From Lichenostomus cassidix (taxonomy: Eukaryota > Chordata > Aves > Passeriformes > Meliphagidae), in NCBI GenBank assembly GCA_008360975.2, contig CM039194.1, forward strand, positions 8,418,426 through 8,482,425: a stretch of 64,000 nt of DNA. Direction: 5' to 3'. Numbering within the stretch: position 1 is the first letter of the stretch; each line of letters begins with the position of its first letter. The notes beneath the pieces were generated by a model. That model did not search any database and was not told the origin of the DNA. It saw only the letters and a program-made list of their open reading frames with translations. The position numbers and the translations under genes were made by a program. Shown one piece after another: positions 40,528 to 52,708 of the stretch.

Positions 40528-40968
40528 ATCCAAAGGAGGCCATGAGGATAGGGAGGGGTCTGGAGGGGCCTTATGAAGAGTGGCCGAGGGCACTTGGTCT
40601 GTTCAGCCTGGAGAAGAGGAGGCTGAGGGGAGAGAGACCTCATTGCAATCTACATCTTCCTCCTGAGGGGCAGCACCGATCTCATCAGTCTCATGACCAG
40701 TGACAGGTCTGGAGGGAATGGCCTGAAGCTGTGTCAGGGGGCTTAGGTTGAGTATTAGGAAGAGGTTTTACACTCAGAGGGTGTTTGGGCACTGAACAGG
40801 CTCCCTCAGGCAGTGGTCACAGCACCACTCCTGACAGAGCTCAAGAAGTGTTAGGACAAGGCTCAGGCACAGGGTGGGATTGTTGGGAATGGTGCTGTGC
40901 AGGGCCAGGAGTTGGACACTCGATGATCCTGCTGGGTCCCTTCCAGCTCAGCAGATTCTGTGATTCCA
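40528..40968 (+). mobile_element. CR1 LINE fragment, about 440 bp, sense
   Basis: The longest CR1 copy here. It reads forward from the pre-terminal region (tctgttcagcctggagaaga, ggaggctgaggggagagaga) through taggaagaggttttacactc to gtcccttccagctcagcaga and a ttctgtgattcc end. Diverged subfamily. It sits within the presumed 3'UTR of RAPGEF6. Confidence 0.85.
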
Positions 40969-41626
40969 AGTGAGTGCTGCTTCACTGGGAGGCCATCAGA
41001 GCCCATTGCTTGGGATGGGGTGTGCTGGGGGCTGCTGCACCTGCTGGAGGCACAGGGTGTCCCCAAGGGCTGAACCTGTCAGTGATGTCGCTTGCAGAGG
41101 AGCCTGTGGGGCGTCAGGGGTATTCCAAAACCTCTCTCACCACCTCCCAAATCATTTTACTGCGGGCAACAGTGGAAATACAACCCTGTCATTTAAATTT
41201 TTATAAAACATTAGAATTTTTAAAGGATAAACTTACCACTGCCTTTGCAAAAAGAAGAAAAAAGGGATACTCTCTCTTTAGAAAAGCTTTACACATTATA
41301 TTTTAGAACGCTTGTATAGAGGGTAATCTATCTTGAATTCCCAACCCAGCTTTTGCTTCTGTTGTGCTTTTTATTGTTTTATCTTTATTTTTGATATACC
41401 TGGAATGCAGTTTAGCTTGGTATTAATTAAATTCTAAATATGTGAGCATATTGGCAAAACTGCACAGATGTAATGATATTCCAATAGCAATTGTACTGCA
41501 CAAGTCAGTGATTGTAAAGTATTCTGTAACAAGCAATGTTTGTCTCCTATTTTTTGATACCTCTTACACTTATGTCTTTTAGAAAGACAGTGCCTCTGTA
41601 TGCTTTTTGTATTTTTACTGAGTGAT

Positions 41627-41634
41627 TGTAAATA
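41627..41634 (+). promoter_or_regulatory. Pumilio-type element TGTAAATA near the 3'UTR end
   Basis: Exact match to the PUF consensus TGTANATA, 73 bp before the AATAAA at 41707. Pumilio proteins bind such sites to repress or destabilise mRNAs. Function here is inferred from the motif only. Confidence 0.4.
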
Positions 41635-41706
41635 TTTGTTATATTTTTGGTTAAGAGAATGTTTAAAAGTACTGTTTATTATCCAATCTATTAATATGTT
41701 GGAATC

Positions 41707-41712
41707 AATAAA
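41707..41712 (+). terminator. Distal poly(A) signal AATAAA, likely RAPGEF6 transcript end
   Basis: AATAAA in ggaatcaataaacaatcaac, followed after about 18 bp by T-rich aattgttttcagc. It closes the AT-rich block that ends the presumed 3'UTR; sequence after 41740 changes to GC-richer, CR1-containing DNA. Confidence 0.55.
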
Positions 41713-41897
41713 CAATCAACATATATTAATTGTTTTCAGCAGCGGTTTTCTGGCAGCCAGTGGAGGATAGAGCCAAGGTGGTGCAGAGCTGGGGAGAGCC
41801 TAGTGGAAGTGATGCTCACCCTGGGATCAGAGAGGAGCCACCACTGAGTGGTTTTGTTATGTTTTCACAGTGAGAATGCAGACATGTGATGTTCAGA

Positions 41898-42290
41898 GTG
41901 CTGGAGCACCTGAAAACAGGCTGAGACAGTTGGAGTTGTTCACACCAAAGAGAAGGATCTGTGACCTTAGAGTCCCTTTCAGTGTCTAAAAGCACTCCAG
42001 GAGAGCTGGAGAGGGACTTTGGACAAGGAGGAATGGCTTTCATCTGAAGGAGGGCAGGATTAGTTTGGATTTTAGGAAGAAATTTTTGCCTGTGAGGGTG
42101 CTGAGGGTCTGGCACAGGCTGTCCAGAGAAGCTGTGGCTGCCCCATCCCTGGAAGTGGCCAACGCTGGGTAGAATGGGGCTCTGAGCAACCTGGGATAGT
42201 GGAAGGTGTCCCTGGTCATGGCAGGAGTGGGGGGGTGGACTAGATGACTTTGATAGGTTCCTTCCCACCAAACCATTGTCATTCTGTGAT
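41898..42290 (+). mobile_element. CR1 LINE fragment, about 390 bp, sense
   Basis: Forward CR1 from the gctggagcacctgaaaacag region through agggcaggattagtttggat, gtggctgccccatccctgga and agcaacctgggatagtggaa, to an attctgtgat end. Several antisense open frames here (up to 262 codons) are CR1 shadows. Confidence 0.88.
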
Positions 42291-42738
42291 CTTTCCCCTT
42301 TCCCTGGCTCTTGGGGCTGCTGTCTCCACATCAACCCAGAGAGACCAGAGAGAGCCCAAGGGCCTTGGGGCAGCATGTGGTGCCTCCCAGAGCTGCACCC
42401 TGTGCACCACTTGCAGATGGAGCTGTGCAGGCAGGGAGGGTGGAGCCACATCGTTGGAAATACTTTTTTGCCCTCATTTTTACACAGGGCCTGTGGTATT
42501 GAAGGTGGGATGGGCAAGGGGAGCAGGAGCTGTGCTGGGAACCCCTGCCCTGGCTGGCATGGCCACTTCTGATTGCATTTTCCCTCTGTTCCTCTACTGA
42601 CCATACAAAAGCTAAAGCATGTGGGAACTTTATGGGGAAGGACATTTTTTTTTCAGGGAGCAGGACACGTGTAATGGGTTCTTTGCCGGCAAGCAAAGTC
42701 TGCAGCATCTTGTCCTTTGCTCCTCCAGTGCATTTTCC

Positions 42739-42755
42739 TCCCTCCCTCCCTCCCT
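42739..42755. repeat. Short CTCC tandem repeat
   Basis: Four CTCC units in ttcctccctccctccctccc. A similar CCCT run lies near 59593-59609. Simple sequence, no function inferred. Confidence 0.75.
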
Positions 42756-42875
42756 GTGCAGCCCCTTTCTCTGCCCTGTACAGGGGGATGTGGCTGCACA
42801 TGTGCTGCAGGTCAGATGAGAGCTGAGCTTCATGTTCACTATCTTACTCCCCCCAAGTGGGACTTTCCAGTTTTA

Positions 42876-43020
42876 GAATCACAGGATGGTTTGGATGGGA
42901 AGGAGCCTTAACACTCCCCCAGTTCCAACCCTCTGCCGTGGGCAAAGATGCCTTCACCAGCCAGGTTGCTCGGAGCCCTGTCCAGCCCTGCCTTGTTCTC
43001 AGAACCTTGTTCAAAACCAG
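42876..43020 (-). mobile_element. CR1 LINE fragment, 3' end, antisense
   Basis: Reverse-complement CR1: agaatcacaggatggtttgg, ttccaaccctctgccgtggg, accagccaggttgctcggag. It diverges after about 120 bp. Confidence 0.83.
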
Positions 43021-45229
43021 CCCGGTTTTGTTCCCGGGAATCTTTGAATTTGGGCAGTTTCTGGAAGGTGCTTAAGTTTTAAATTTATTTATTTATTTTA
43101 ACTTCTGAAAACTTCCGTTGTTGTTACAGAAGGAAAAGGAGTGGAGCTGCCACAAGAGGCCAGCATTGCCTGTGCTTTTGTGAGCCCCTGTGCAGAGGCT
43201 GTACATGCTGATGCTCAGCCAGCACTCAGCACGGGTGGCACTGGGACATTCTGAGCTTCACCTGCTGCTCTCCAGCCTGGGCTGCTGCCCTGGGCCCCTT
43301 GGCAATGGCTGCAGGGACAGTTTGGCTCCTAAAGCCACACAGTGCAGGAGGATGTGGGGTCTCAGCAGGTGACTTTGCATTTAGGACTTTCCAAGACTGT
43401 CTGCTACCTGGTTCCACTTTTTCCCTCACATGCCTGGATGATCCCTTTTCATCCGTGATAGTTATCCCATCCTGGGGGAGCTTTGTCCTTCTCTCCACAG
43501 CTCTCCATCCACCATGGCTGAGGGAGGCTGTGAAATCTTTTCTTCCCATGGCAGAAGGATCAGCAGCTGTTAGGACAGTGTGGGAAGGCAGCAAGTCAGT
43601 ATCAATCCGATTTTATTGGGAAGAATTAACAATTGCTTGTTAGACTGTAGAAGTGCAGTGTGTTATTTGCTCATGGAGAACTTGAGAATTGTCCCTCCAA
43701 AGCAAACACTAAAAGAGAGATGAATTCCCTCTCCCTCCACAGGAGTTTGCTCACCCAGCAGATGCTGATGCTGATTCTGGAAACCTGCTTTCTGTTTGCC
43801 AGAAGGGAGAAGGCAAGAGCTGCACTGGCAGCAGCAGGGTCACAGCCCAAGGTGTCCCCACCCCCTGGGGACTTGCCAGGAGAGCTCTGCAGGCAGGGTC
43901 AGTCAGTGCTTTCAGCCACTCATCATTTATTAAAAGGGTAAAATGTGCTGGAGAGACCATGTTTGAGCACTAGGAGGACTAAAACCTGTCTCTGCACCAT
44001 TCTTCCCTCTGGGTTGAATTCCTGCACTTTTGGGGACTGGAGTAAATGGATTTCTCCTTGTCCAACCTTAATTCATGAGCAGCACTTCAAGTCTGTGGTG
44101 TTTGTGCCATGTGCTTTCAGGCTGTGGCATCAGTTCTTGTGGTTTGACCCAGAATTCACATTATTTTTAGCCTTCCTGAAGATCCACATCCTGGAGGCAC
44201 GTGATGACATGAACTGATGACATTTTGGCGGGGGGGGGTATGTAAAGCAGATCTTGTTGCTTCAAAACACAAACTATAAAAAGAATTCTTAAAAAAAAAA
44301 CCAACAAAAAAAGAGTGAAGGAAATGAAGACCCATATTGATTTAACCTGCCCCTGGCTCTCATCAGCACTGAGCTGCTGGATCCTGATGCTGAATTCCCA
44401 CAGCCCATCAACAGAAAAGCACAAAGTCTTTCCCCAGGGTGCTGCCCTGAAGACTTTTACTTGTCTGAGTGAGCCAACACTCCTGGAAATGAAGGAAGAA
44501 CCAAGTTGTTTGTCCAAGATGAATGTTAAATGGGCTCCACAAAGATTTTTGTTCATTCCCCTGGATGTCAGAGGAGGAGAATAATTACCAGTGACACAGT
44601 GCTGCAAGTCAGTCTTAGCTTGGGAGAGAGGAAGAAATATGGTAATAAGTGAACTTCCAATGTAGACGTAGTTGCATTTAACACTTATGAGTAGCAATAA
44701 AGATGAAGGTTGTAATTGTATGTGCAATTTCAAGGCTCACAGCATAATTTTATATCCTCAAACATCTGTTTTAGGATCAGAGCTGAGTGTCAGATAACTG
44801 CCTTATTTTTAGATCTATCAGTTAGGCACCATCAAGTTTATTATAAATTCAAACTCATTTATAAGTAAACATGACTTGGGTTGCAAAACTCCACAGTGTG
44901 ATGGTCCTGGGGATGTGTGTTTGGAGCACTTGGCTGTTCAGCAGGATCTCCTGCATGGCAAAACTCATGGCTCCAGAGGGAGATGACCCTTGAAGGAGTG
45001 TTTTGCTGGGGAAAAGCTCTTCTGGGATATCAGGAGCTGATGGAGGCTTTCATGACCTGCTTGCCTAGAATTGTGAGCACACCTTGCCCTTGCCCCAGTG
45101 TATTGTAAGTGTATTGTATTGGGTAAGTGCAGCACTAATGCTTGGCTGCAATGTGAGAGATCTTCTGCTTTCTCTCATTTTATTTTCAGTGTTGGTACTG
45201 AAACTGCAGGAGGGGAAGGTCTCGTGGTG

Positions 45230-45440
45230 GGCTTCTGCTTGGAGTGATGAAGGACCTGGTATTGGGAAGGAATTCTTGCCTGCAGGGGTGGTGAGGCCCT
45301 GGCACAGGTTGCCCAAAGAAACTGTGGCTGCCCCATCCCTGGAAGTGCCCAAGGCCAGGTTGAATGGGGCTCTGAGCAACCTGGGATAGTGCAAGGTGTC
45401 CCTGCCCATGGTAGGAGGTGGAATGAGATTAACTTTCTGA
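45230..45440 (+). mobile_element. CR1 LINE fragment, sense, lacking the extreme 3' end
   Basis: Forward CR1: ttgggaaggaattcttgcct, gtggtgaggccctggcacag, aactgtggctgccccatccc, gcaaggtgtccctgcccatg. It ends before the usual ATTCTGTG tail. Confidence 0.85.
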
Positions 45441-47521
45441 GCTTTATATGGGAGGTGCTGTGAAGGTGCCATCAAGTGTGGGTTCCCCAGGCTGCTGCTG
45501 CAGGCAACAAAGGTTTCAGAGGTTTTGGGGTGCAGCAGCACCCTGTGATTAGATGCCCTTGGCACCCCATGGGTGCTGTTCAGGTGGATTTGTCATTGAT
45601 TTCCCAGCTATCTCGTGGTGGGATGCTGAGAACTCTTCTTGCATCTGCAACTTTGTGCCAGGCTGTGGTGCCTGGGCAGGCTTTGTGCTCCCTGCACAGG
45701 TTGTCACCTCACATGAGGTCCTTTCCCTCACCTGCATCATAGTGCTGCTGCCCTGTGTCTCTCACCAAGTAGCCTGGGAGACACTTTGGCCATTCGCCTT
45801 CACTGTCTGCAGAGGGGAGAAATTCAATTTAGTAGAAGTCACTCTCCATTTTACAGTAGTGGTAATTAAATGTAATTGGAGGTGTGACTTCTAAACAAGG
45901 CGGGATGGTTTTCTCAATGAGATGTTTCACATCGAGGAAAACAAACAAATAACCAAGGCCATGCAGAAGTGGTGTGTGATGTGAACCTGTGACCTTTCCT
46001 GGGCTCCCTCAGTGGTGTTCATCACTGAGGACATCCCTCTGCCCCAGCTTAATTAAACAGTGCTGCCACTAATGGGTGGGAGAAATCTGCTGGTATTAGG
46101 GCACCTAGTTTCATCAGCACATGAGTGTTTTAAAAATGAAAGCAGCAGCAGATGCTGAGGAATTCCTGCTGCTGGATTCCTGCTGCCTTGTCTCTGGAGG
46201 AGGCTGTTCCACTGCAGGTCTCCTCACAGCAGGAGGTGGAGAAGGGTGCTTCATCTCCTGATGTTGCTGTAAAACCTTTGCTACGCTGTAGAGACCTTTG
46301 TGACTAAAGCAGATATTAGAAGTAACTTAATTGTCAGGAAATTATACAGCTTAAAACCCAGGCCTTTGATGGGTTTTTCAGAGATGCAGAAACCTGGTCA
46401 GCTGGAAATTAGCCAATGTAAAAGTTTCAATTTGGTCGTGGCTCTTCTCACACCTAGGGAAATATGCACCAACAGATTCAGTAGCTAATGCATTTTACCT
46501 GTGCCCTTTCTTGCCACGTGGAAATGTCACCTGTGGCCAGAGGGAACCCTGGGAACTGGGATGGCAGCACTGGCACCTGCTCTTGGGTGCCTTGGGTTGT
46601 TTGAATGCATTAATGTCACCCTGGAAGGTGTGAGCTGGACCCTCATGGTCATTAAACGTGCAGCACAGCTCTGGAGCTGTGGGGTGTGTTTTATTTGCAG
46701 GATTTATTATTCCACAGGAAGGGAGTGCTGTCTGGCACCACACTGATCCACAACAGGCAGCAGCACTGCTGCAGAACCCACTGCTGACCAGCAAAGGTGG
46801 GGAGGACTAGAAATGGGCTGGGTTAATTTTTTTTAATCTGAATTATTGTTTCACAGATGGCTGAACTGGCAGATCAAGAAGTTCAGCGCTGCAGTTTGAG
46901 TGCCAGGGGTTTGGCACCAGGTGTTCACATGAGAAACGCCAACACCAATACCAATGACTCACAGGCATCATCAAATGTTTCATCCAGTACTGTCAAACAA
47001 GCAAAGTGACTGCAGGGGACACCCCACGGTGCATGTTAACCCAGATCTGCCTTTGGTTTGGGGCTGCCTCTGCACTGTGAGCAGCCTGTGCTGGGCAGGC
47101 TTCATCCCCGCTGGCAGCCAGGGCTGCGTGTGGGGAGTGTCAATAGCCTGCCAGGCTTTTCACTGGGCAAATGATGTGTGGCCAGCTTGAATTCTGCAGA
47201 TCAATAACTCAGTGACAGGCAGCTCGAGCGCTTGGAAATAGCATTAAGCCCAACACTGCTGTTCTGTGTGTTGCAAGGGATCGAAGAACACCACGGCCTG
47301 AATTGCAGAGCTCCATCACTGTGTCAGGGCTGTAAGTGTGAATATTAAGTGCTGTGGGAGAATGGGGCCACGTGTGGCTTCTGAAAGGTGAAAAGGAAAT
47401 GCTGAACTCTTGGACTTGCCAGCTGCTGGGGAGCAGACATGGGAGCTTGGACCAATTTCCACCAGAGTGCCACATCTGGTCACTTTGCCCCTCCGTGGTC
47501 CTTCCTCCAGGTGCTGGATGG

Positions 47522-47605
47522 GAATTTAGAATGGTTTGGGTTGGAAGGAACCTTACAGATCATCGAGTTCCAACCACCTGCCATGGGCAGGGACACTTCC
47601 AGTCC
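47522..47605 (-). mobile_element. CR1 LINE 3' terminal fragment, antisense
   Basis: About 80 bp: agaatggtttgggttggaag, gatcatcgagttccaaccac, gccatgggcagggacacttc. Close to the CR1 consensus end. Confidence 0.86.
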
Positions 47606-50600
47606 AATGGAAATCGAGGTTCCTAAACCCCTGGAGAAATAAGCCCTGGATAGAGGATGCAATCCTTGTACATTGCAGTGTCTGTTGCAAGCAGTGGGGA
47701 ATTTGCTTGCCTTATGGCCAGGATCCACAGGAAACTCCTTCTCCACTTAGACTGATATTTGCCATGCAACAGAATAGTGTTTAATCTCTATCTGGGTTTT
47801 TTTCCATCCCTCAGAAGAAACACCTTTTTTGCTCATGTTCCTGACATTCAAATGCACGGTGAGTCCAAAAAAAAAAAAAATCCTGTGGCACAAAGCTGAT
47901 GCAGAGCTTACAGGGGTGTTCTTCATGATTTTATTCCAGATTAATCCAGTGTAACTGGTTCTTAAATGCTGCCTCTTTTAAAAGATATTTTTAAAAATGT
48001 AAATTTTGAACATATTCTAGCCAAAGAACAAATTAAAATACCATACCTGGAATAGTTATCCCACCAGTAAATTACTGATTCAACCTAGGTTTCCTCTCTT
48101 TCCTTTTGCATTTAGTTATTCTGATTGCTGTTCTTCTAAAAGCTACCAGTGATTTCAAAGCATCAAATTGTTGTCTTTGGGAAGCAAATGCCTAGGGAGG
48201 AATTTTCATATTGCTTTTGCTAATTGCTGGGAAGTGAAAGTTAAGCAAGATAATCAGGCATTGAGCAGAGCTGGCAGATGACAGTCATTACAGACAGGAA
48301 AGTCTGGTGTCACTTGTGAGAAGGTTTAGTGCAGCAGTAGTAAAACCAGCACAATGTCATTACAGTCTTTATAGGAAAAACATTTCAGAAGCTGGCTCTG
48401 AATCCCAGTGATGTCTGTGCAAACACTTCTGCTCACTTTTAAAGCCTGAATAAAATCCGAGATGATTGCTAAGCTACTCATAATGTCTCCAAGGTCAGAG
48501 GAAACTCCCTGTATGGGCTTATCTGTGTAAAAGGAAAAAGAAAACACTCTACCAAAAAGCAAAACTAACCCTGATGGCTGAAGAAACAGCATAATAAAAG
48601 CCTGCATAAAAAGGGAAGTTTGGGTAGTGAAATTGTGATGGAACATGTCTTTTTTCCCCATGGAATGTGAGCATCTCTACCAAGCTCAGCAGTTGAAATG
48701 AGTCTATTGAATATATGTTGACTTGTGACCGTGTTGTTTTGTCTTCAAGCTCTATCTATATGTATATCTACAGCATTCAATGCATATTTATTTGTTTGAG
48801 TTCTTGCAGCCTTTTAATAGATGTCATCTGCCTGTGAACAAAGATTTTCCGTGGTGCTGCCTCCCCTTCCCTGCCGTCAGCAGCGTTTGCTGACTGATCA
48901 AGATGTAGCCTTGTCCTGCTCTCATAGCCAGAGGGGGTTTGTGCAGCTCTGTGGGGTTTTGTCATTCATTTGGATGCTTTGCCAGTGTGTTGTGCACCTG
49001 TACAATGTCAAATACATATTGCCCACAGCAGCATTTAATAGACTTCCTGATGTCAATGGAAAGTCAATAACTCGAGATCTTAATTGCAGGACATGTCTGG
49101 GTGCTGGCTCACAGATGATATTTTCTGTCTCAAATAACTTCAGATATTTGGAACAAAACTAGAATATTGTTTTCTCTATGACCCTAGGAAACAAAAATAA
49201 CATTGTGAGATGCAGTGGTATAGAGTAATGTTCATTTTTCCAGAGAAGAGCTGCAAGGTGGGTCCTTTTCTCAGTACAATAAAACATTTACCAAATTGTT
49301 CCAGTAAGTCAGTTTTGTAGAAAAAAAGGAAAAGTGTTCGAGAGATCAGAAAGGAAAAGGTGATGTACAGGTAAAAATACTGATTAAAAGCTACATTCAT
49401 CCTTATGAGAGGAATGCAAAATATCCTGATGTGGTGTGTTGTGTGGGGGAGTGTAACCTTTTTATGTAGTTGATTATTGAGCTACTACTATCCTTAATCA
49501 GCTGGCAATTGAAGGTAGAACTAGCTGGGGCTCAAATTCTCTCCCCTGATTTTCAGAGCCTTGCACTAGAATTAATCCTGTCAACTTGTCAAACCAGGGC
49601 TGGAAATCAGCAGTTTTAAGTCCCCCAAAGCTGGTTATTTTGGCATGGAGGAAGGAGGGGCAGCAGTACTGATGGTATCTGCACTTTTGATTTATAATTG
49701 AAATCCCAGTTCAGTGAGACCCCAGAGCAAAACTGTAAGGTCTAAGTATGGATGCCGCTGGGCTTGGCAGGGACAACAAAGAGCAGAGCCCTGACCTCTA
49801 GGATAAACATTCTTTCCTTTGCATATGAGCTAAATCCAGAATTTATTGTGGTTTTAAGAAAAAATAAGATTTTCTGCGACAGCAATAGCCAGAGCTAAAT
49901 CCAGCTGTTGATATGGCAGTGGTTTTGGACACTTGAACCCCAGCCATGATGCTGGCAGAGCTGCTGAGACCAAAAGATGGCACTATTTTTCTATTTCACT
50001 GCAAAGCAAATTCCTCTCCAAATCAGATTTGTTCACTATCGAACCTCACTCAAAAACACTTTTTTTCTGAGGCTTTACATACAGTAAAGTCCATTATTGA
50101 GAAGGCCAAATTTCTGCCAAAAAAAGCCTTCAGCTAAAAAATATATATCTATAAACTAATAACACATCATCCTGATGAAAAATAACACACAGGGAAGGCG
50201 TTTTTCTCAATTACTAATGGTCAATGTTTGTTATATTGTTGTGTTTAGTCCAAGAAGCCTTGATAGAGAGAGGCAGCTTTTCAACATGAATGGTACTTCA
50301 ACTGGCATTTTATAAATTTTACAAAAAAAAAAGGAGCTCTAGAATATTTTACCTCCCTGCTAATATTAAAGAACGGAAGCTGTATGCAATGGGAGAAGGA
50401 TCAGATGTGGGATCATAAGGCAGTGCTGCCATCCCAGAGGACAGCAGAGCAAAGCTCAGTGTGCATTCAGGGGCTCCCCCAGGAAGGAGCACACCCAGCA
50501 CAGCCCTGGGAGTCCTTAGCTTAAAGAAATTCAGATATTAGCTAAGACAGACTCCAGGTCATGCTGCAGGGGAAGGTTCCTGATCCTCAGGTTGTTATAA

Positions 50601-51353
50601 AAGGTTCTTTCCTCTCTGCCAAAGGCAGGAGTCTGCCCAAGAGCTGAGCAGGGGTCCCTCTCCTCTGGTTACCCAGCTGGATGAATTATTTAGGGTCAGC
50701 AGAGGATTTAGAGACTTGATCATGGTGTGGTAGTCTTGGCTTTGGTGCTACACTTAGGCTGCCCTTTTTCTTCCCAAGGAAAGCATCACGACGTGGTGTC
50801 TGCCTGGAGCAGGATTCCCTGAGTATCTGGGGGGCACTGGGATATTCTGGTCCCCTGGATTCCCCAGAGAAGCTGCTGTGATGTAGAGTGGGTTTCCTCA
50901 GCCTGGCTGGGATAACCAGTGGCACTATTTCTGTCTCATATAAAGTCCCTAAAGCTGCCTGATACAGCCCAAGAAATGAGAATTTAAAGCTGAAGGGAGC
51001 AACAACACAGGGTTGAGTCATCCAAAGACACTCCCATTCCCTGGTGAGGTCACTTAGCCCAGATACTTAATTGGAGGCAGTAATGCAGCATGTATTTCAT
51101 TTAGCAGTGTCTATATTGCAGCTTATCAACTAGACTGAAAAGCTCAAGAATAGCAGAACAGCAGATGAGAGACCCCAGAAAAGACAAAGGGATGAGAACA
51201 AAGTTCATTTCATTAAGAAAATGCAGGAATAAAGGAATAGAGCTTTTCAGACCAGTCTCATTAAAAGCCTAGGCAAATTACTGACATTATGGTTTATTAA
51301 ATATCATTAAGCCAAGGACAAAAACCCTTCTGAAGAATGCTTACAGCAACAGC

Positions 51354-51416
51354 AAAAAAAAAAAAACCAAAAAAAACCCCCACCCAAACAAAAAAAAAAC
51401 TAAAAAAAAAAAAAAG
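51354..51416. repeat. A-rich low-complexity tract
   Basis: About 63 bp of A runs separated by short C-rich interruptions (accaaaaaaaacccccaccc). Similar A-rich runs occur at 47867-47880 and 54040-54086. No retroelement body adjoins it that I recognise. Confidence 0.88.
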
Positions 51417-52599
51417 CTAAGAGAAACTGTGTTTTCTCTTAAATACTGCCCTTTAATGTAATTCTGAGATCTCTTGGTTTTAGCTCTTAAAACTTTAGAC
51501 CATTTACTAGACATAAATCTGGAATTGAACTATGTTAAACTTGAAAATTTCAGCCAAAGATCCTGGGAGGTCTCATAAGTTTAGAGAAACATCAGCCAGT
51601 GGAAGTATTTTCCAAGAGTCCATTTGTGGGGAAGAGATATTTTTCTTTTTCTTTTTTTTTCCTTTCTTGAAAGCTAATTTGCAGTGGTACATGTGCAAGT
51701 GCATGCATATTGATTTTATTAATGAAAATTAGGAATGTACAAATCTGCCTCTGTGGAGACTGTGGGGTAGGGAAAGGGAAGGTTAATCACACAGCATTTC
51801 CCAGGTTCCACACTCAGGATTCTCTGCACACAGGCGTGGTGTGTCAGCCCCTGATTGGGATGCTGGGCTCCTTCTGCCCATCCTCTGTCTCCAGACCGTG
51901 GCACACATTGCAAGGGAGATAAAACAGAAGTAAAGATCCCTTGGCCAGCTGATTGCAATGCAAACTCAGAGCCATTTGGCACAGACTCTGGACTTGGGCA
52001 CAGACCCGCTGTCAGCAACTAGAAAAGGGAGAAGGGGTTGGAGCTGCAGATGCAAGTGTTGCCTAAGAGCAAACCAGATATTGTGCGATTGGTTTTGGGC
52101 ACAGAGGGCAGGGAACAAATCTGGTGTGAAATAAATGAGATTAATACACGTGAAATTTCATTCTTTTCAGCTGATTCTGGTTGCCAATGCCCCATTGATG
52201 TGCTGGAGTGGAAAAGCAGCAGAGGGTTTGCAGTCTGTTTCTACACAAACTGATAATGGGACTGTGAGTAAGTAGTGATTATTGTTATGGTTGTCACAAA
52301 AACATCACTCCTGCCAAAGACTTGGACGGGCTTTTCTTACAGCTGACTCACACATGAAGCTGCAGTGGGATTTTCAGGTCTTGTGCCCCACTGGAGTCAC
52401 CTCTGTATGGCTCAGTGCACGAGAGGGAGCCTGTGCAGGCTGGCAGGGGTGTGAAGTGGCAGGTCAAGGATGATGGAAAGGAAAGCCAATGTTCGGGTCC
52501 ATTTTGCCTGGCTGAAAGCTGTCTGCATGTCTGTGGATGAAGTGAAAGCAGCCCCAGGCTTTGGTCAAGAGATTAATGTGCCATCAAACCACAGAACCC

Positions 52600-52708
52600 A
52601 TTAAGGAGCCAACTGGGCTAGTAGAAGGTGTCCTGCCCCGGGCAGGAAGGTTGGAATGAGGTGTTCTTTAAGATCCTTTCCAAGCAAAACCTCTATGTGA
52701 TTCTGTGG
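52600..52708 (+). mobile_element. CR1 LINE 3' terminal fragment, sense
   Basis: Forward CR1 end, diverged: gctagtagaaggtgtcctgc, ggaatgaggtgttctttaag, ctatgtgattctgtg. Confidence 0.8.

Larger units (their letters stand above)
37083..41730 (+). other. RAPGEF6: Probable RAPGEF6 3'UTR
   Basis: Uninterrupted sequence after the stop. Candidate poly(A) signals AATAAA occur at 37696, 38202, 39096 and 41707. The last is the best end: it follows about 500 bp of very AT-rich sequence with a Pumilio-type TGTAAATA (41627-41634). A sense CR1 fragment (40528-40968) lies inside. A TTTCTTTTC-type pyrimidine repeat is at 38501-38555. Human RAPGEF6 also has a multi-kilobase 3'UTR. Extent is inferred without transcript data. 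Confidence 0.55.

Noticed and set aside
41816..42604. 262-codon minus-strand open frame
   Set aside because: It overlaps a sense CR1 fragment (41898-42290) and its translation is the antisense of the CR1 3' region. The same peptide pieces recur at other CR1 copies (45065-45565, 57413-57808).
42331..42801. 156-codon minus-strand open frame
   Set aside because: Composition is GC-rich simple sequence including the CTCC repeat, with no family resemblance. Treated as chance.
44167..44733. 188-codon minus-strand open frame with hydrophobic stretches
   Set aside because: No recognisable similarity, no splice or promoter context, and poly-purine simple sequence inside. Probably chance.
45065..45565. 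166-codon minus-strand open frame
   Set aside because: Antisense shadow of the CR1 fragment at 45230-45440, not a gene.
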